Part shown: positions 60,983 through 64,000 of the stretch, piece after piece
Numbering within the stretch: position 1 is the stretch's first letter
How the letters are laid out: each line of letters begins with the position of its first letter
Source of the DNA: Sphaerochaeta halotolerans
GTDB lineage: Bacteria > Spirochaetota > Spirochaetia > Sphaerochaetales > Sphaerochaetaceae
Direction of reading: 5' to 3'
Length of the DNA stretch: 64,000 nt
Assembly (NCBI RefSeq): GCF_003429665.1
Contig: NZ_QUWK01000001.1
Location: 1 to 64,000, forward strand
Translations under genes and position numbers: made by a program
The notes under the pieces: generated by a model
Database searches by the model: none
What the model was told of the DNA's origin: nothing
The model's input: only the letters and a program-made list of their open reading frames with translations

Positions 60983-62167
60983 ATGAGTCTACGAACCGTA
61001 CTTACCAACGGCACTGTCGTAACTGGTTATGCGAAACTGAAAGATTGTGCCCTCTATATAGATGAGAAAGGGGAGATTGGAGACATCTTCAATATGCGAA
61101 GGTTGTCAGAAAAACAATTCCCCAGCGACACCACCATGATTGATGTAGGAGGCTCCTACATCATGCCTGGATTCATCGATTCCCATATTCATGGAATCGG
61201 GGGGTTTGGAACCGAGGACTGTAAGGCATCCAGCATTCTGGGAATGAGCGAACGACTTGCTGACTTTGGGGTAAGCGCATTCATGCCCACCGTATACACA
61301 GACAAGCTTGATATGATGAAAGCCAGTACCAAGGCAATCGCAGAAGCAATGGGAAGTGAGCAGGGTGCCAAGATAATGGGAATCAATCTGGAAGGGCCCT
61401 TCATCTCCATGGAACGTGTAGGAGCCCAGAACCCAGAGGGAGTCATACCCGTCAGTCTTGAGATCTTCAATGATCTAATCGATACAGGACAAGGCAAAGT
61501 CATTTGCATGACGGTAGCCCCTGAGCTCAAACGCATGCGTGAATTGGCCCTCTTGGCAAGGGAAAGGAACATCGTTCTGCTTGCTGGCCATACCAACGCC
61601 AGCTATGAAAACATCATGGAAGGAATGCAGTGTGGCATCTTCCACTCCACTCACTTCTTTAATGCAATGAGCCGTTTGCATCACAGAAACCCAGGAACCG
61701 TTGGGGCAATTCTTATACAGAGAGACATGCAGTGTGAGATCATCTGTGACGGAGTTCATGTACACCCAGAACTGGTGAAAATGTTGCTTCGCGAGAAACC
61801 ACTAGACAACATCGTCATGATAACCGACAGCCTCAAACCCACTAAACAAAGAAGTGGTCCCATGATAGCCAATGGGATGGAATGTGCCATGGGAGAGGAT
61901 GGCGCTTTCGTCAGTATCAAGGACCCCGACCTGTTCATAGGTTCTGCGCTTACCATGCTCCAGGGCATGAAGAATGCAGTCGACTGGGAAATACCTATTC
62001 AACAAGCAAGCCAGATGAGTTCCACAAACCCTGCACGCATCTACAGCTTCACCAAACAAGGAATGCTGGTTCCTGGCTACAAGGCAGATGTAGTGGTCTT
62101 GGATGAAAATATGCAGATGAAAGGCCTGTTTGTCGATGGAAATCTGATTCGCGACCGCTTTGCCTGA
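60983..62167 (+). CDS. nagA: N-acetylglucosamine-6-phosphate deacetylase
   Basis: Removes acetate from GlcNAc 6-phosphate. The 394-residue amidohydrolase has GFIDSHIHGIGGFGTED (about 65) with the HxH metal site, NLEGPFIS with the metal-binding Glu, GHTNASYE and HFFNAMSRLHHR with metal and substrate His, GVHVHPE, and VMITDSLKPT with the catalytic Asp. ATG 60983 has GAGG seven bases upstream; the frame extends to 60959 without support. No nagB lies next to it. It is followed by pepD after 24 bases. Confidence 0.93.
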   Translation: MSLRTVLTNGTVVTGYAKLKDCALYIDEKGEIGDIFNMRRLSEKQFPSDTTMIDVGGSYIMPGFIDSHIHGIGGFGTEDCKASSILGMSERLADFGVSAFMPTVYTDKLDMMKASTKAIAEAMGSEQGAKIMGINLEGPFISMERVGAQNPEGVIPVSLEIFNDLIDTGQGKVICMTVAPELKRMRELALLARERNIVLLAGHTNASYENIMEGMQCGIFHSTHFFNAMSRLHHRNPGTVGAILIQRDMQCEIICDGVHVHPELVKMLLREKPLDNIVMITDSLKPTKQRSGPMIANGMECAMGEDGAFVSIKDPDLFIGSALTMLQGMKNAVDWEIPIQQASQMSSTNPARIYSFTKQGMLVPGYKADVVVLDENMQMKGLFVDGNLIRDRFA

Positions 62168-62191
62168 AACAACAACAAGGAGTAAGAGACT

Positions 62192-63637
62192 ATGCAAGAT
62201 GCAGTGAAGGGGTTGAAACCCCAAGCACTCTGGAATTATTTTTCTGAACTCTCCGACATTCCCCGTGAATCGGGAAATGAGGAAGGGATACGCCAATACC
62301 TACTCGCTTTCGCAAAGCAACATGAGCTTGAAGCTATCGTCGATACTATAGGCAATGTGATTATACGAAAGAAAGCCTACCCAGGGTATGAAAAGAGGCC
62401 TTCGGTCGCTTTGCAGGGACATATGGATATGGTCTGCGTCAAGGAATCCTGGAGCAAGCACGACTTTTCCAAGGATCCCATTGAGCTTGTGTGCGATGGA
62501 GATTTCCTCAAGGCAAACGGTACCACCCTCGGTGGAGACAATGGAATTGCAATCGCCCTTGCACTCGATATCCTTGCAGACAAGGAAGCTAAACATGGCC
62601 CCTTGGAAGCACTCTTCACCGTCAGTGAAGAGACAGGCCTTACTGGGGCGTTCCACGTCGAGCAGGATACGATACAGAGCAGACTCCTGATCAACTTGGA
62701 TAGTGAAGAAGAAGGGGTTCTCTATATCGGCTGTGCTGGCGGCATTGAGGTTGCTGTAACACTTCCAGTGCAGTGGGAGCCGGTCCCTTCTTCCTCCAAG
62801 GCATTCACCTTGACTGCCGACGGGATGCTGGGAGGGCACAGTGGAGGAGAGATCCATAAGCAGCGGGCAAATGCCATCAAGGTAGCGGCCCGTGCATTGA
62901 GCCAGATTCCCTCCTTAATGGTATTCAAGGCTGAAGGAGGGACCAAGCGGAATGTTATTCCTTCTGTTTGTACCCTATCCTTTGCTGTTCCTTCCGGGGA
63001 GGTTGAGACACTGAAAGCTTTCGTCTCCCAAACCTGGCAGGTACTCAGTGATGAGTATGCACTCAATGACCCGGATGTACGCCTCACCTTGGAAGAGACA
63101 GAGCTTCCCTTGAAAGCGGTTAATAGCCGGATCAGCAAGCAGATCATTACTGCGCTCTATGCTGCGCCCCATGGGGTCGATGCCATGAGCCTCAGGATTC
63201 CCGGTATCGTGGAGACCTCCTCCAATCTGGCAATTCTTCGATTGGATGAAGAGGCTTTCCGTGTTACCAGCAGTCACCGGTCCTCAGTGCTCTCTGCACG
63301 AGACGATATTGCTCGTAGGTTTGCTTCTGTCTTTACGCTTGCCGGTGCCAAGACAGCCATGGAAGGAGCCTATCCTGCCTGGACACCAAACCCCGATTCA
63401 GCATTGACTGGATTCTGTGCAAAGGCATATGAGGAGTACACGGGAAAGAAGCCAGAAATTACAGCAATCCACGCCGGACTTGAATGCGGCATTATCAACA
63501 GCAAGATTCCAGGGATGGACTCTGTCTCCTTTGGTCCCAACATGTTTGATGTCCACTCCACCAAGGAGCGTCTCAGCATCTCCTCTGTTGAGCGCATCAG
63601 TGGATTCACCCGTCACCTACTCTCCATCATTGCATGA
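62192..63637 (+). CDS. pepD: Aminoacyl-histidine dipeptidase (peptidase D, M20 family)
   Basis: Cytoplasmic zinc dipeptidase of 481 residues, the usual PepD length. Active-site features: GHMDMVCVKE (His/Asp, about 75), NGTTLGGDNGIAIA (bridging Asp), SEETGLTGA (catalytic Glu-Glu), LDSEEEGVLYIGCAGG, the dimerisation lid region GMLGGHSGGEIHKQRANA and the C-terminal His in FDVHSTKERLSI. AAGGAG precedes the ATG. Its TGA overlaps the ATG of the next gene, giving coupled translation. Confidence 0.94.
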   Translation: MQDAVKGLKPQALWNYFSELSDIPRESGNEEGIRQYLLAFAKQHELEAIVDTIGNVIIRKKAYPGYEKRPSVALQGHMDMVCVKESWSKHDFSKDPIELVCDGDFLKANGTTLGGDNGIAIALALDILADKEAKHGPLEALFTVSEETGLTGAFHVEQDTIQSRLLINLDSEEEGVLYIGCAGGIEVAVTLPVQWEPVPSSSKAFTLTADGMLGGHSGGEIHKQRANAIKVAARALSQIPSLMVFKAEGGTKRNVIPSVCTLSFAVPSGEVETLKAFVSQTWQVLSDEYALNDPDVRLTLEETELPLKAVNSRISKQIITALYAAPHGVDAMSLRIPGIVETSSNLAILRLDEEAFRVTSSHRSSVLSARDDIARRFASVFTLAGAKTAMEGAYPAWTPNPDSALTGFCAKAYEEYTGKKPEITAIHAGLECGIINSKIPGMDSVSFGPNMFDVHSTKERLSISSVERISGFTRHLLSIIA

Positions 63638-64000
63638 GCAGGCCGATCATCGCGATAGGCGGAACCTATGGCCAGGCTCCGCCTACCTCTGCGTTTCCCA
63701 CCCTTCGGAGGATTTTCACCAATGAAGGATATGTTTCAAAACTAGAACAGAGTGGGGCTTCTGTCATCCTCATCCCCAATACAGAGACCAATATTGATAC
63801 CCTCATTTCCCTTTGTGATGGTCTTTTATTACCGGGTGGTCCGGACATTGAGCCATCATTGTATCATCAGGAGCGCCACCCCTCCTGTGGGAAAAGCGAT
63901 GTAGAGAGCGATACGTTCCAGATTGCTCTCTACCATGCTGCAAAGAAACTGGAAAAACCTATCATGGGTATCTGCCGAGGATGTCAGTTGATCAACGTAG
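63634..64000 (+). CDS. Gamma-glutamyl hydrolase/class I glutamine amidotransferase-like (PuuD type), 3'-truncated by window
   Basis: First 122 codons of a peptidase C26 protein. RPIIAIGGTYGQ lies at the N-terminus, DGLLLPGGPDIEPSLYHQE (about 51-69) is the loop typical of PuuD-like gamma-glutamyl-GABA hydrolases, and PIMGICRGCQLINV carries the nucleophilic Cys in GxCxG. The remaining His/Glu part is outside the window. ATGA overlap with pepD suggests joint peptide/amide turnover. Confidence 0.88.
   Translation, partial: MSRPIIAIGGTYGQAPPTSAFPTLRRIFTNEGYVSKLEQSGASVILIPNTETNIDTLISLCDGLLLPGGPDIEPSLYHQERHPSCGKSDVESDTFQIALYHAAKKLEKPIMGICRGCQLINV

Noticed and set aside
1-64000. CRISPR arrays, prophage modules or a conjugative element
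   Set aside because: No regularly spaced direct repeats, cas genes, phage structural genes or conjugation genes were seen; the only mobile traces are the IS66 remnant and the three-copy repeat.

Overview
The window reads as a chromosomal segment of a free-living, carbohydrate-fermenting spirochaete of the Sphaerochaeta type. This is an inference from gene content, not a database match. It rests on a TmpC/PnrA-type (BMP family) purine-nucleoside transporter, LplA-type sugar uptake genes beside a giant sensor/AraC hybrid regulator, many pectin and uronate catabolic genes, and periplasmic proteins whose signal peptides end in F(A/S)QG. Composition is mostly near 48-50% G+C in the samples I counted.

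Layout. 1-1454: a single-gene-type IS66 transposase on the minus strand whose 3' end has been replaced. 2018-6058: a sucrose-phosphate synthase/phosphatase fusion between two paralogous GntR regulators. 6117-7557: a lone ABC ATPase and a flavodoxin-like protein. 16130 down to 7753: a tightly overlapping minus-strand operon for purine nucleoside uptake (BMP binding protein, ATPase, two permeases) and phosphorolysis (PNP), followed by a cupin, an SDR, a phosphoesterase and a ParB-like protein. 24514 down to 16329: the hybrid regulator, then an LplB/YtcP/LplA transporter and a GH105 unsaturated rhamnogalacturonyl hydrolase. 24600-30835: a BASS-type transporter with uxaB, uxaA, uxaC and an IclR-type kdgR. 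30900-37668: an oxidoreductase, two cupin/hypothetical genes, a decayed acyltransferase, a DUF2202 protein, divergent kdgK and kdgA, and an acetyltransferase. 37794-42288: a ferric-type ABC transporter whose binding-protein gene carries an in-frame TAG. 42482-44932: a GH28 galacturonidase and a sugar epimerase. 44993-64000: housekeeping genes, including an enlarged thymidine kinase with deoC, a Nudix protein, five tRNAs with the SRP RNA, dnaX-ybaB-recR, radical SAM YgiQ, a MATE exporter, nagA, pepD and a partial gamma-glutamyl hydrolase.

How it fits together. GH28 and GH105 would release galacturonate and unsaturated products from imported pectin oligomers. UxaC, UxaB and UxaA convert galacturonate to 2-keto-3-deoxygluconate, and KdgK and KdgA carry it to pyruvate and glyceraldehyde 3-phosphate. 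A palindrome fitting the enterobacterial KdgR-box consensus lies between kdgK and kdgA. A near match overlaps the start of the BASS transporter gene that heads the uxa operon. With the locally encoded KdgR this gives a complete candidate regulon.

The most unusual element is a structured dispersed repeat of about 155 bases with three copies (7598, 42288, 43916). Two copies sit at convergent gene ends. The third is inserted in frame after codon 5 of the epimerase gene, apparently adding 51 residues, like the coding palindromic elements described in Rickettsia. Other points of interest are the amber codon in the binding protein, four genes that look leaderless, and the architecture of the hybrid regulator.
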